DNA of 64,000 nucleotides from positions 26,637,783 through 26,701,782 of the forward strand of contig CM042090.1 of assembly GCA_023512835.1 (NCBI GenBank). The letters are read 5' to 3'. Position 1 is the stretch's first letter; every line of letters starts with the position of its first letter. The position numbers and the translations under genes were made by a program. The notes under the pieces are model-generated. The model did no database searches. It was not told the DNA's origin and saw only the letters and a program-made list of their open reading frames with translations. Of the stretch, positions 23,581 to 38,389 are shown one piece after another. Source of the stretch: Taxillus chinensis. Lineage: Eukaryota; Streptophyta; Magnoliopsida; Santalales; Loranthaceae.

Positions 23581-25390
23581 CTACCAAAACATGGAAGGAA
23601 GGACTGCAGCAGACTTATTTTGCATGTACTTGATAATACAGTAGCCCTGGGCAAAGAGGGCAAAGAAAGCAGCATAAATTGAAACCCTAGTTGCCGTCAT
23701 GTATTTTGAATAAGTTTTTGTAATGTCTATCAAAGCAAGCACAATGACGGTGGCAAGGAAAGAAACTAGAGAACAAGGTGCTTCAAAGTATGTGTCCGGC
23801 CTCTTCAAAATCCATATGTTGGTCTTATTCTTGCAGTGGCTCTTGATCTTTGCTGTCACAGACCCGTACGCCTGCTGATTTGGCAGCAAATCCGTGGCAA
23901 TGCAGTTGAACAGCGCCCCCACCTGCTGGTCGCTCCCTATGCAACACCTCAAAACCCCCTTAATGGCAGCTCCCCCACATCGTCTAATTGCTTGACGTAA
24001 AACAAATAGTAGATTTGTTTCAGTCTAGTCTTCTGTTGAATGTTTTTCATGACTTGATAGATAATTTGAGAAGCCAAGGATTTTTTTTTTGTTAACCAGC
24101 ATGTTAATTAATTGATTACCTTAAGTTGGATTAAATTTTGCAATTTTTTTCTTCTGCAGTACCTTGACGTGACAGAGTGTGATAAGGGGTTCAAGAAAAG
24201 TTATGTATGAGGTCACACTGAAAAACTCCCCCAATAGGTCGTCGCATGTCATATGCAGAGATTCGGTAAAATGGACTTCGTTGTGTTTGTTGAAGAGCAT
24301 TGGAGGGAGCTACTCCAAAATACAAATACCCTGATTCCAAGTGATGCATGGCTATGGCAGACTTGAACACGGGAGAAGCAATGAGGAGAGCGGCTTGCCG
24401 TTGGTCCCTACTTTTTTCATCTCCATGGATCCGTACGTGTACCTGTGGTGTCCCAAATACAAGATTCGTTGGTCCCTACTTTCCTCTCTTTTTCCTCTCG
24501 TGGAATTTGAATTGGATGACTGATTTGATCCTATTCCACTAGGAGATATGAGCGTAGGAGCTGAAGGAGATGAATCAGACATCCTTTTGTTTGGGCCAAT
24601 CAGCCTCCTTCTGAGTCAGATGTGAATCCCATCCGGTGACATCAGAAGCCCATTAAAAACATTCATATGATAGACCATATACTTTTTGTATGCTGTCGAT
24701 GCTAGAAATATTATGCTGCCTATCAGTTTTTTTCGTTTTGTTTTGTTTTTTTTATTGATTAGTAATAAGAGAGCTTCGGAGTACCCTATCATACAACTCA
24801 TGGATCAACTATAGGCAGAAAAAGGGTTTGAGCAGACAAATTTGATCTGATATACCTATAGCCTCAAGGTGGAGGACAGATTCCTCATCTGAGCAAATAA
24901 TTGGAAATTGAAATGTAAGAGTGAAAACCATGTCTCTAAAAATAAAAGCTTGTACTTGAACTTTTTTTGTCATAAAGAGAAGCAAAAGATCAACTTCCAA
25001 ATATTGTTAACCCTTTTTTTTTTTTTTTTGATTTGTCCGGACTCCGGGCCTGCCAGCGCCTTGAGTACTATAACAGATATCGGCCCACCCAAGCATCAAT
25101 GTGATTTGCCATTCCAATATCTTTTCCGGAGACGAGTTGCAGGATGAAAGCATCCATCAAGTAACACCCTTGCCTCACCCGTCACCTTGTGACCCCGCTG
25201 GTCAAAAGACAATCTCTTGGCTTCCATATATTCCAACGCCGACAAAGACTTCCACTTCTGCATGGGCTCGAGATCTTTCACATTCTTGTGTGGGACGATG
25301 GGCCATTAATGGAGCTCACCTGCGGTTCGTAGCACTCCTTGTTGATCTTGATCCTGCGCCATATCTGAGGGACCCTCTGTCTCAAAATTA
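23581..25390 (-). pseudogene. DUF247 (UPF0481) protein remnant
   Basis: Reading the minus strand, 25390-25096 gives CYEPQVSSINGPSSHKN..LEPMQKWKSLSALEYM.., which fits the DUF247 N-terminal block (normally YxPQxVSIGPxHHG...LxxMExxKxRYLxAFL) followed by a VLLDGCF motif. Minus 24330-24170 gives VTSYITFLEPLI, like the family's late conserved block, after a TAG stop near 24290. Minus 24010-23581 gives CIGSDQQVGALFN..., then a basic segment and a hydrophobic membrane anchor (LVSFLATVIVLALI), the usual DUF247 C-terminus. The middle is unreadable. So the order and strand are right for one gene, but it is broken. DUF247 proteins are plant membrane proteins of mostly unknown function, some tied to self-incompatibility loci; no such role is implied here. 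Confidence 0.6.
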
Positions 25391-26105
25391 AGGACCCCCT
25401 TCTTATTTTGAAGCAACACATGTGGTTGTGCTCGTGCATCGAAGGTTCAACTGTTTACATGTGCTCGCTCAGGGGTGAGCTTACACTCCAGCTACATCGT
25501 GTAGAAAGACACGTTCTAGTGTATCAAACAATAATAGTGAAAGCAACTACATAGACTCTGTCATTACTCGTAAGCTCAAAAATCATATATGCTTTAAAGC
25601 GCATTTTTTAAAAATTAATGTTTGAGATTGTCTCGACTTATAATTAATAAATAAGTTATTTCACTCATTATTAATTGATTTTGAAATGAAAATCTCTATA
25701 CTTTAATATGGTATTAAAAGCACATGTACTCCCCATCATATCACTCAATATTGTCACGATTACATATGCATCATTCGTTTTATTATCCTTGGTTGAATTA
25801 AACCTCCGAGATTTTGCTAACAAAAATGGACTACATGAAAATTATATTTTAAATTCAATTAACATGATGATTTTGTTTTCATGTTGTAAACAAAAACTAG
25901 AAAACAAACATACAAAACAAACAACTGTACCTTTTGGCCCCAACCCACTTAGTATGGGCCTAATGGCAAACCAATGTGAAAAGCATTATTTGTAAATGTT
26001 TACATTGAAGTCATTAAAAAAAACTCTACTTTTCAGCTTTGGCCGTCCGCATTTCTCACCCCATTGCGAACCACCTAAGCTTCCCCCCTACTTTGTCGTC
26101 CGCCT

Positions 26106-26125
26106 TACACACACACACGCACGCG

Positions 26126-26156
<31 letters not shown>
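26106..26156. repeat. (CA)n with CG interruptions
   Basis: Alternating CA units with a central CGCACGCGCG part. Frames across it are spurious. Confidence 0.95.
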
Positions 26157-26336
26157 TTTTCTGAATAAAATAATTCGGCATTTTAATAGATTTTTTTATC
26201 ATTAGTCCAGTCCCACCCGACCCGAACTCATCCGGGGCAAGTTCTGGCCACTCATTATCTAGTCTAGACCCGCCTTGTTGTCATCCCTACTTTCATGGAA
26301 CTTGAACATTTAAGGACTTTTCTTGAAAAGCACAAT

Positions 26337-26340
<4 letters not shown>

Positions 26341-26399
<59 letters not shown>
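26341..26399. repeat. Compound (TA)n(GA)n microsatellite
   Basis: About 16 TA units run straight into about 13 GA units. Confidence 0.95.
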
Positions 26400-26403
<4 letters not shown>

Positions 26404-28180
26404 TATTCTTTAAGTTTGAGTGTATATTTATAGACCTAATCTAATAGTAAATTTTGTAAATAAAAAATAACATTTGTGGTTATTTATTAATTCTAATTAA
26501 TTATATATTTTACTTACCAATCATGTCATCTAATTGAAAGATTTACTTATTGGTTATTTTTGTTGAATCCCGTGATTGTGCAAAGAAGCTGAATTATTAT
26601 TATAGGCTTAAAGGAATAGAAATGTGTTTAGTTCACATAGATAATATTTGCCGATTAAAATTGTGGTAAGTGTTGAAAGTTAAAAGCGAATAAGAATAAA
26701 ACATAAGTTTTGTTTTGAAATGAACTAATGAATTTCCAAATCGAAGTATTAACAAGATATTGACTCAAAGCATAATAAAGTTTCAGTTCAGAGTCGTTTG
26801 ATTCATAATTTCTTGGATATCTAGATTAGTATGAAAATTACAAAGTTTTTTTAATTCTACAATTGTTGCAACACATACTACCAAAAATTTTGAACCCCCC
26901 AGCCCCCTCTTTTGGGTATATTGCTAGCATATTTGGTATTGGTAATGATTTTAGCACTCGTAGTGCCGTGAAAGTTATTCTGTTTCAACATACTATAGAT
27001 TTCACATGTAGTTTTACTATTTAATAGATCAAACAATAATTGTTTCTCAACTTGTTTTAGCCTAAAAACATACTCATAGCTATAGAAATTTTATGACGTT
27101 TCATGATTATAACTACAAATTACTTTTAGTTTCCACTCAATAAAATTTAGAAATCTTGGTATACACCATTATTCAAATGAACAAGTATATTTTTTGTTTC
27201 AATATTTTGTTAGAATTAATTATCCTTATGCCAGATAATGCTATCGTGAATACCATTAAAATAATGAATTATCTTGTAGGTTGTGAACTCTAGTATGTAG
27301 TCATGATTATTAAGTAATTATTTTCATTACTTAACTTCGTCATCAACTAATTAACTATCAAAAACCAAACAATTGTTACTCTCCATTTAGTGCGTGGGTG
27401 GAAAAACTTTGGTTTATTGGAATAATTGGACTTGATAAGGAATGAAAATGAAATGTTTCATATGATGTTTTTTAAAGTAAATTTAAAAATAGAGATATTT
27501 AATCAACAATGCTAAAAAAGCACTTATATATATACTTATACATAAAAAAACAAATATAAGATAGCAATAAAAAATTACAGATGCAAGTTAAATTAAACAA
27601 AGACATAAGAATTCAAGATAACATTTAAAGCAAATAAGTTTTTAAGACACTATTTATTCAATGTATGATTAAAAATGGTTGATAATAAACACAAATAAAG
27701 TCTTTAGTACTATTGTTATTATTAATTCATTTATCTATAAATTATTATTTTAAAAATACATACCAATATATGTTTTAGACATTATTTTATTGTTTATATA
27801 TGTTTGCCTCATTTTTATTCTATAATTGATAATAAATTTTAATTTTTACAAATACCCATAAAAGTTTTTGTTTTATAATAGAATTAAAACCTGTAATAAA
27901 AGAATCAAAGACTATTATATTCATTGTTAATATAATAATATTCTACGTATTTTATAATTAAAATTAAATTAATTATTTTATATTTAATATTATTATCTTT
28001 ATAATAATTTTTATTAGTAAGTTTAGAATTTAATTTTTATTTGTGATATAAATATAATAAAACAAAGATATTAATAATTATTAAATTATTTATAAATATA
28101 TTATTATAATAAAAAACAAATTAATAATATTAAGTTCTCCACAATGAGGAGAAAGGAGAAAACTTAACCAGCGAACGATT

Positions 28181-29064
28181 ATGGCCGCAACTCACCACCA
28201 TTCATTGCTTCTTCTCCCTCAGCTTCCTATCCTCTGCTCTTCTTCATTTCATCCACTTCATCTTCGAACATTAACGAGGTTTCCTCAACGGCCCCTCCCT
28301 CCTCGTTCCATCCCCAACGCTCAAGGCCATGGCAGTGCCAGTGTCCGAAAGGAACAAATCGTCATTGTCGGCTCCGGAATCGCCGGCTTGGCCACCGCAC
28401 TCTCCCTCCACAGGTCTCTATCCAACGCTCAACACTCTTTCCTTTCAATTACGAGCTCTGACTTGAATCTTGATCGATTTGTCCGACAGCTAACTAACAT
28501 TTTTTTTGGTTGCTTTTGCATTGTTGGGTTCGTTCGTGGGCTTTGTAAAAGGCTCGGTGTTGGGTCGCTGGTGCTTGAGCAGGCGGATTCGCTTCGGACC
28601 AGTGGAACCTCCCTCACGCTCTTCAAGAATGGCTGGCGCGTTCTTGACGCCATCGGAGTTGGGGATGTTCTCAGACCCCAGTTTCTTGATATCCAAGGGT
28701 ACGGATCCGGACAGCAGCTGCTTTTTATTTGGTTGCTTATTATTATTAATCAAACGTAAAATATTGATTTAAAATAAAAATATTTATTGTTAAAAAAAGC
28801 CACTCACACCCTACGCCCTCTAATTTGGAAACTAAATTCCATGTGCACAATGGGAATTTGAATTCTGTAATGAATCATGTAAGATGGAATTTTGAGTTTT
28901 CGTTTGAATTTCAACTAGGATTGAATTAATTTACATGCATTTGGTGGTTTTATTAGTTTTTTTTTGTTTCTAATTTTGTTGACATTGGGAATTTTTATTC
29001 AAGGATGAATAATCAAATATTAATTTAGATTTTTATGTCAGAATTTATTTTAACATTACTGCGT

Positions 29065-29095
<31 letters not shown>

Positions 29096-30682
29096 TGCGC
29101 GTGTGTGTGTGTCCTCTGGAGCATTTGGTTTACTCTTCAATTTTGTGGGATTCATGGTACATTCTGTTCGGTGGAGCTGAACTGTTTTAAGTGTGTAAGC
29201 CACTATCAGTATGATATCTTTCAATTGTTTGCTCAAATAACACCATGGAATTTGTCAATTCTAAATAGAAAATCTCTCCATGGTTGTCGAATTTGGGTTT
29301 TGTTATTCTATAGATATGTTTTTTGAGTTTGCCTGAACTCGCTCGTTGCATCAGCTGTGCAGGATGGTAGTCAAATCGGATAATGGGAGGAAGCTGCGCT
29401 CCTTCAAGTTCAAAGATGAAGATGAAGGGTAAGGAAACCATTCATCTTCCTTGCTCTTGTTCATGTTTTGTTACCTAGAAACGTCACTCTCAGTTCACTC
29501 CATTGATTGGGCTATGGTGCAGCCAAGAGGTCCGTGCAGTAGAGAGGAGAGTACTACTGGAGACTCTTGCTAGACAGCTGCCACCAGACGCGGTACAATT
29601 CTCCTCACAGCTGGCAAATATTGAAAGGGGCCAAGATGGGGAGGTTTTGTTGGAACTCCTGGATGGAACCCAAATAATTTCCAAGGTCACGTAATGGACA
29701 TCCAATTTTTTCCTCTTCTTAATTACGCAATCATTGCCCTCACTTGTTTTTGCCAGCCCCCAAATTACTGCTTCCTACTGCGTTTTGTTTGTGAGACAGA
29801 ATGAGATTTGGTTTTTGTTCGCTTGGCTTGTATAATAATTCTCAACAGATCTTAATTGGCTGTGACGGGATTCGGTCCCCTGTAGCCAAATGGATGGGTT
29901 TCTCTGAGCCGAGGTATGCTGGCCATTGTGCTTTCCGGGGCCTTGGGGTCTATCCTGATGGACTGCAGCTTGAACCCAACGTGAACTACATATATGGAAG
30001 AGGACTCCGTGCCGGATATGTTCCGATTTCCCCAACAAAGGTTTACTGGTTTATCTGTTTCAATAGCACATCCCCAGGTAACCCCAAGAAGCCCCTTTAC
30101 AAGAGTAAAATAATAATTCATGATGGGCTGGCTCATCATAGCTGGGAACATGGATGTCAGGTCCAAGAATTACTGATCCATATGTGCTGAAGAAGCAAGC
30201 CAGGGAAATGGTTAGCACCTGGTCTTCTGAGCTGTTGAATATAATAGACAGAACTCCAGATGAAACACTCACAAAGACCCCTCTGGTTGACCGCTGGCTT
30301 TGGCCAGCCACAACCCCGGCTGCTTCAGCAGGCAGAGTGGTGCTCGCTGGGGATGCTTGGCACCCAATGACCCCCAATCTGGGTCAGGGGGGCGTGTTGT
30401 GCATTGGAGGATGCTGTTATTCTGGCAAGGAAGCTTGCACATGCTATCAAGCCTGGTGGAGCTGCATCTGTGGAGGATGCATTTAGGTCATATGGGAGTG
30501 AAAGATGGCCCCGACTTTTTCCATTAACAGTGCGTGCAAATCTCGTGGGATCACTTCTGCAATGGGACAATCCGCTGGCATGTTCTGTTCGAGACAACGT
30601 TATCATCCCTAACCTCGTTCGGCTTGGACCACTGTTGGAACACACCAATTTTGACTGTGAGCCTCTATCTATAGCAGAATAA
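28181..30682 (+). CDS. Plastid-type FAD-dependent monooxygenase, six exons, one frameshift
   Basis: Exons: 28181-28413, 28552-28698, 29363-29428, 29523-29685, 29849-30077, 30161-30682. All introns are GT-AG and phases join correctly. Residues 1-55 are Ser/Pro/Arg/His-rich with almost no acids, like a chloroplast transit peptide. The Rossmann motif VIVGSGIAGLATALSLHR lies at about 61-78, the DG motif ILIGCDGIRSPVAKW in exon 5, and the FAD ribityl motif GDAWHPMTPNLGQGG in exon 6: the class A flavoprotein monooxygenase set (related to zeaxanthin epoxidase and to plant MO/CTF2-type proteins). It would use FAD and NAD(P)H; the substrate is unknown. The joined exons hold one base too many (1,360 nt): the frame slips at 30387-30395, in a run of six G, just after GQGG. 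Without the slip the protein would be about 452 residues and end SIAE. Confidence 0.88.
29069..29112. repeat. (TA)n / (GT)n microsatellite in intron 2 of the FAD monooxygenase gene
   Basis: About 13 TA units, a short GCGC bridge, then GT units. Confidence 0.9.
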
Positions 30683-33451
<2,769 letters not shown>

Positions 33452-33650
33452 TATAATAGATCAAGCCACACATAATCCGATATTATTTGATTCAAGGCTC
33501 AAGTTCAATCCCCAATTTTGTTATTATTTGGTTGCATCATTCCTCGTAGGTCGCCAACCCCCAAAATGTGTCATATATGCTAAAGAGGTACTTATGCCCT
33601 TTTTATGAGGTGCGCTTCGTTCCCCCCTCAGTCTGATGTGAGACTTCACA
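33452..33650 (-). repeat. TRIM 3' LTR
   Basis: About 199 bp, starting TGTGAAG at 33650. The end reads TATTATA in place of an expected CA, so the terminus has mutated. Confidence 0.7.
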
Positions 33651-33723
33651 ATCTATCCCCCTTAAGAGGTCCACATCCCCATGCGATCGACACACCAACT
33701 TGTGCTCTAATTTTGATACTATT

Positions 33724-33919
33724 TGAAATAGTCCAAGTCACCCGTAACCCAATATTGTTTGGTTCAGGGCTCAAGCCCAATCTCCTGGTTTTGTTTTTGG
33801 TGGGTTGCATCACTCCCCATAGGTCATCAACCCCTAAAATGCGTCGTGCTTGAGAGGTATCCACGCCTTCCTTGAGGCGCGCTTTATTCCCCCCCCCGGT
33901 TTGATATGGAACTTTCCAT
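33724..33919 (-). repeat. TRIM 5' LTR
   Basis: 196 bp, starting TGGAAAG at 33919 and ending CA at 33724. It includes a run of eight or nine C on the plus strand near 33890. Confidence 0.75.
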
Positions 33920-34194
33920 CTACATTGTTTCTTAAGAAACACTATAGAAATCCAATAGATGATGTTAAATATAAAATTTCTCTTGTTGAGTAATTTTATG
34001 ATTTTTTTTCCTTAAATGATGGAAAATAAATTCTTAGAAGAAGTATGTTGCAAGTGCTATAAAATGGCTCAAATATGATACTCTACTTAAAAACTTTAAA
34101 TCTAACTTATTTGAAAATTATCACAACCCTATGTTGATAGTAAATAATGTCAAGGTCCAAAATTTATCATCATTAAAACAAAAAAAACTAGTGT

Positions 34195-34217
34195 CCCCCC
34201 CCCCCCCCCCCCCCCCC
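34195..34217. repeat. Poly-C run
   Basis: 23 consecutive C followed by A-rich sequence. Confidence 0.95.
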
Positions 34218-35039
34218 AAAAAAAATAAAAAATAAAAAATAAAAAATAATGTTAACACAACAATTGATAACACATTTTGTACTAACATGAAAAATAAATA
34301 AAGAAGAATATATTATTAAGACAATTTTTGTTGGTAAGTAATCTTAACACAATTGCTTAAACATTTTGTGCTAACATTAGTTTCGTATAAATACTCTTAC
34401 CCTTTGTTTGGTAAGTATGAATTTTTCACGAAAAACACAGGGTATAAAAAGGAAAACTAATTTTCACATGTTTGAAAGACATAAAAAAAACAATATAAAT
34501 AGAAAATTGACATATACAGTAACATTCAACAACTATATTTTTATGACATTCCAAACCATAGAATTATGTATAGAAAATCTATAAAAAATATCATATTTCA
34601 AATTATCTATATTTTTTCCTTTTTCCTTTTCCCTTCATTAGTCTTCTTTGTTTTTTTCCCATAATAAAAGTGTTGCTGGATCTAGACAATTGGATCGTGA
34701 AGCATCCGCCGAAGGCAATATGATGCTTGTAGCAATGGGTGTCACGCGCCAAAAACACACTCGCACCCACATTCTGCTTATCCCAGTTCAAGGATGCCCC
34801 TCGGTCCCATAAGACCAAGTGGCACAAAGGTCACCCATAGCGCAAGACTCCCCTCATTCTCTTCCTTTAAAACCACTACAATCACTTATCCCAAATTGTC
34901 CAATTCCAAATCCACCACCTCGGCATCGACATTGCCCATGAGATGAGGGTTGAGGCCATGGAAGCTGCAAGGAACCAGAGCAAGAGAAAGAGGGTATGTT
35001 TGATTGAAACTAGGTTGCGTTTTTAATGAGTGAGAGTAT

Positions 35040-35221
35040 GGATGGCAATGGGGCAGATTATACCATGTACCTGCCCCATCCCCCCCTAATGAGATGGATT
35101 TGAGGTTGATATAATCGAGGTTTGGGACAGGTTTGAAATGAATATCTCCGACTGATAAGGATTTGGGATGGGACAGGTTCGAATAGGGGTGATCCGTCCC
35201 AAAGCCGTCCCGTTGTTATCC
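35040..35221. repeat. MITE-like block with imperfect 17 bp inverted ends
   Basis: The left end GGATGGCAATGGGGCAG (35040-35056) and the reverse complement of the right end GGATAACAACGGGACGG (35205-35221) agree at 12 of 17 positions, and all five differences are transitions. The interior has further GGGATGGGAC / GTCCC words. No coding capacity. The family is not identified. Confidence 0.45.
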
Positions 35222-36070
35222 CTAAGGAAAAGAAAAAGGGAGAGAGAGTGAGAGAAAAAGGAAAAAAAGGCTAAGATTCGTAGAAGCAAGCATGTGTTGC
35301 TTTGATAAATGAATTGGCACAACAATGATATTTGATGTAATTATATATACATATATATATTTAAATTCTCTTTATTAAATAATAAAAAATTATTATTATT
35401 ATTTCTTTTTTATTTCTTTTCTATTCCTATCAAATAATTCTAAAAAAAATATTTTTCCCATTATTTTTCTTTTTCTCTTTTTCTTTATCTTTTTTTACCT
35501 GAAATTTTCTATTACTTTTATGTACCAGGGTTATGAGATGCTATAATATGTTATGTTGCCCTTAGGCTACACAATATAGTATCCATCTACCAAAATAATT
35601 ATATGGACTGACACAGGGGAACCTCTGTACGAGCTCCTCCATTTCTAAATAACAAGCACCAATCGTTCACGAGGAGAGAATCGAGAGATTATATAGGAGG
35701 TGTCCGTACAGCCACACATCCATGTTATATTAAAAACAACAAACCGCATGGGAGTCGTGTCTGAATAGGCTGCATTATATGGGCCCCACGCCTAATCAGA
35801 TTCATATATCTATAGCCTATAGCCTATAGGAAAACGATGCCCCCGTGAATCGCTGGAACACCATGCATCGAGCAATTGTAAAAACATACAAGCAAAACAA
35901 ACGGACGACGTTATTCTAAATTTCAAAGACACAGGGCCCCATGCCCATCTTTCCTACCCACAAAAGAGGCACTGCTCATCAACCAGCTACTGCCAACCAT
36001 CGCTTATAATTATAAAAAGGTGACGTTCAACACACGTTTCTTTCTCCTGCAAGCGTGGGAAGCAGGCCCC

Positions 36071-36072
<2 letters not shown>

Positions 36073-36135
<63 letters not shown>
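36073..36135. repeat. (TA)n microsatellite, about 31 units
   Basis: Uninterrupted TA. Confidence 0.97.
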
Positions 36136-36139
<4 letters not shown>

Positions 36140-37460
36140 CGGTCTTTTGTTGTCTAAAGGATTAAATATAAAAATGGTTGTTCGATGATTCTGGAAAAAA
36201 TGTAAATATAGAACAATGACGACTCTTATAAAGTCACATGTGACATTTCTAAATTCAAAGATTGAGGCATTTAAAAGCAAGAACCGACTTTTTCACTTGA
36301 AAAATAAAGAAATAAAAGCTACAGTATAAATTATGAAGTTTCAATGCATCTTTAGAGTACTAGATAGTATTAGAAATATTTTTTAAAATTATATATACGT
36401 GATTAAATATAAATTATCTATAAAATATTTTTAAAATATTCATTTTAACTAAATATTTTAGCATATTAAGACATTGGAGAACTAATAAAGTAAAAGTTAT
36501 AATTTACTAAAAAAACTAATTAAAATGTATATTTTAAAGACACTTTATAATTCTATATAGTTAATATTTAATTATGTATGTACAATTTAAAAAATATTTG
36601 ATAAATCCAATATCAGCCTTTTAAAACATAATCATTATCATATTATTAATGTTCATATTAATGATTTCTGTCTCCTATATTTAGGTTGTACATCCAAATC
36701 AACTCAAAACTTGATTTTGATTTTTTATTTTTATTTTGAGAATGTAAGATGAATTATTCTATATAATTTATTTATATTCTTGAAATTTTTTATATCTCGT
36801 TTGTTATTCATATTTCTATTTTTTTAATAATATTTTCAATCTAGTTTTATTTGTTTCCCCCTTTCTCTCCCTCTCTCACACATTCATTTACAGCTACTAA
36901 AGAGTGCACATGGAGCAAATACATAAAAAAAAAAAAATATAGGAAAAGATTTTAGTAAGTAAATAGTTGATTCAGAAATATGAGAATTTATTATATAAAC
37001 TCCATCTCCAAATCTCATTTTGTAGAACTGGATGGTAAACTTTTTTTTTATTTCAAAGTCTTAAATTATAAGGAAATTATCCATATAAGGAACTAAAAGC
37101 GAATGTCCTTATTTCTTAAATAGTATATACGATCCAAAATTCTCTAACATCCTCCCCTTATAAAAACAATAAAAAGTATATTTGTAATCATGTCATCACA
37201 GTTCATTCACAACTAACGTGATGATTACTTATTTGATCTTGTTTTGTAATAGGCTACATGCGTGAGGCTCTAAAGTTACTGATTGAGTGACAGATTCAGT
37301 TCATGTTCCATCAGATCCGAGAGATATAAGAAATAAGCTAACACATAGGGCTAGTACAATTCAGATTTAAAATCACACTACATTGTGACTAGCCCCATTA
37401 TTATTATAACATGTATATATTATGTCACAAAAGTGTAGTTCCATGTTTAATAATACACAT

Positions 37461-37745
37461 AAGATATAGTCACATAACCTTTTTTATTTCTTAAAAAGTA
37501 AAACATTCCCAAATTAATTTCTCATGATACTTTTATTATCTTCTTTATTATTGAGATTTTATGTAATATTTATAAATCATTGGCCTCAATGACACACCCA
37601 ATAGACACATGCATGCATGCATATCAGATATAGTCACATAATTTAAAACATTCCCAAAATTCGCATGATAGTACTTTTATTATCTTCTTTATTAACTAGA
37701 TTTTGAGTGAAATTTAGAAATTATTGATACCAATGGCTTAACCTA
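37461..37745. repeat. Tandem duplication, period about 164 bp
   Basis: AGATATAGTCACATAA, AAAACATTCCCAAA and TACTTTTATTATCTTCTTTA occur in the same order in 37461-37590 and again in 37625-37745. The copies have diverged by several indels. A run of CATGCATGCATGCAT lies at the junction (about 37608-37622). Confidence 0.7.
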
Positions 37746-38168
37746 CTAATAAATTTTTAAACCTGTATTTGCATTCCTTCTTTTTATTCCACAATAGCAA
37801 TGATACACAAAACAAAGTTAAATAAAGGATGAGATAATATAACAATTATTACTAGATTTTAAAGGCTATTTGAAAATATATGTCTTTATCATATCATGCC
37901 AAATTTGATTTTCGAGAAGAATAGAAAGCAATTTTGAATAAATAAAATAGAGGAATACTATATATAGTTGGCATTGCGTTATTTTTATGTTATTATGTTA
38001 TCGCACCGTGATCGGTAGAAAGTTAGTGATTAATTTTATCTACTAATTACAGCATGACACGTTAATATGATAAAATAAAAATAATAGACGGCCAATACAA
38101 ATATATATATATATTTTTAATAAAACGTAAGAACAACATAAGGACTACATAAAACCACGATACGGGTG

Positions 38169-38177
38169 ACACGTGGC
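38169..38177 (+). promoter_or_regulatory. ABRE/G-box upstream of the RAB gene
   Basis: ACACGTGGC, a classic G-box/ABRE core, lies about 210 bp before the start codon. bZIP or bHLH factors bind such sites; use here is not shown. Confidence 0.45.
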
Positions 38178-38389
38178 AGACACCTCTTCTGTCACGTAAT
38201 TTATACACGGCAAAGTCCACACCACGCACTGACGCCGGGAATATATTCCCCTCGCTCTCTGTTTGACAGTTGACACTCACACACCCTCATCGTCGTTCAA
38301 TCTTCGGCTTGACTCGCCGGAAATCGCATATTCCGGCAACTCAAGCCCTAATTATTCGCTGATTCGGTCGATCCCGACGCCACACAGCC

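Larger units (their letters stand above)
25391..28180. other. AT-rich intergenic DNA with microsatellites
   Basis: No gene is recognised in 2.8 kb. CA/CG repeats lie at 26106-26156, a compound TA-GA repeat at 26341-26399, and a short GGATGACAA-ended repeat fragment at about 26205-26292. From 27480 to 28140 it is almost pure A/T. Confidence 0.55.
33452..33919 (-). mobile_element. TRIM (terminal-repeat retrotransposon in miniature), 468 bp
   Basis: Minus-strand element. The 5' LTR is 33919-33724 and the 3' LTR is 33650-33452, about 196-199 bp each and clearly homologous though diverged. The LTRs start TGGAAAGTTCCATATC and TGTGAAGTCTCACATC. The interior is only 73 bp: just after the CA end of the 5' LTR it has a degraded tRNA-Met primer site (TAGTATCA, a 5 bp insertion, then AGAGC), and just before the 3' LTR a purine tract (AAGGGGGATAGAT). 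Flanking pentamers ACTAC (33447-33451) and TCTAC (33920-33924) match in four of five bases. The LTR start resembles Cassandra-type TRIMs from memory; I could not confirm the 5S-like part. It is non-coding and needs help in trans to move. Confidence 0.8.
33925..38389. other. Intergenic DNA with repeats; promoter of the RAB gene at the right end
   Basis: No gene is recognised. It holds a C homopolymer (34195-34217), a MITE-like block (35040-35221), a TA microsatellite (36073-36135) and a tandem duplication (37461-37745). The last 250 bp contain an ABRE-like ACACGTGGC (38169-38177) and should include the RAB promoter and 5' UTR. Confidence 0.5.

Noticed and set aside
23581..23952. Minus-strand frame as a stand-alone gene
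   Set aside because: It matches only the C-terminus of DUF247, has no proper ATG and upstream family blocks are broken, so it was merged into the pseudogene call.
26105..26156. CRISPR-like or regulatory repeat array
   Set aside because: Simple CA microsatellite in a plant genome; no spacer structure.
33462..33942. Plain tandem duplication instead of a retroelement
   Set aside because: The primer-site remnant directly after one copy and the purine tract directly before the other fit a TRIM better than a simple duplication.
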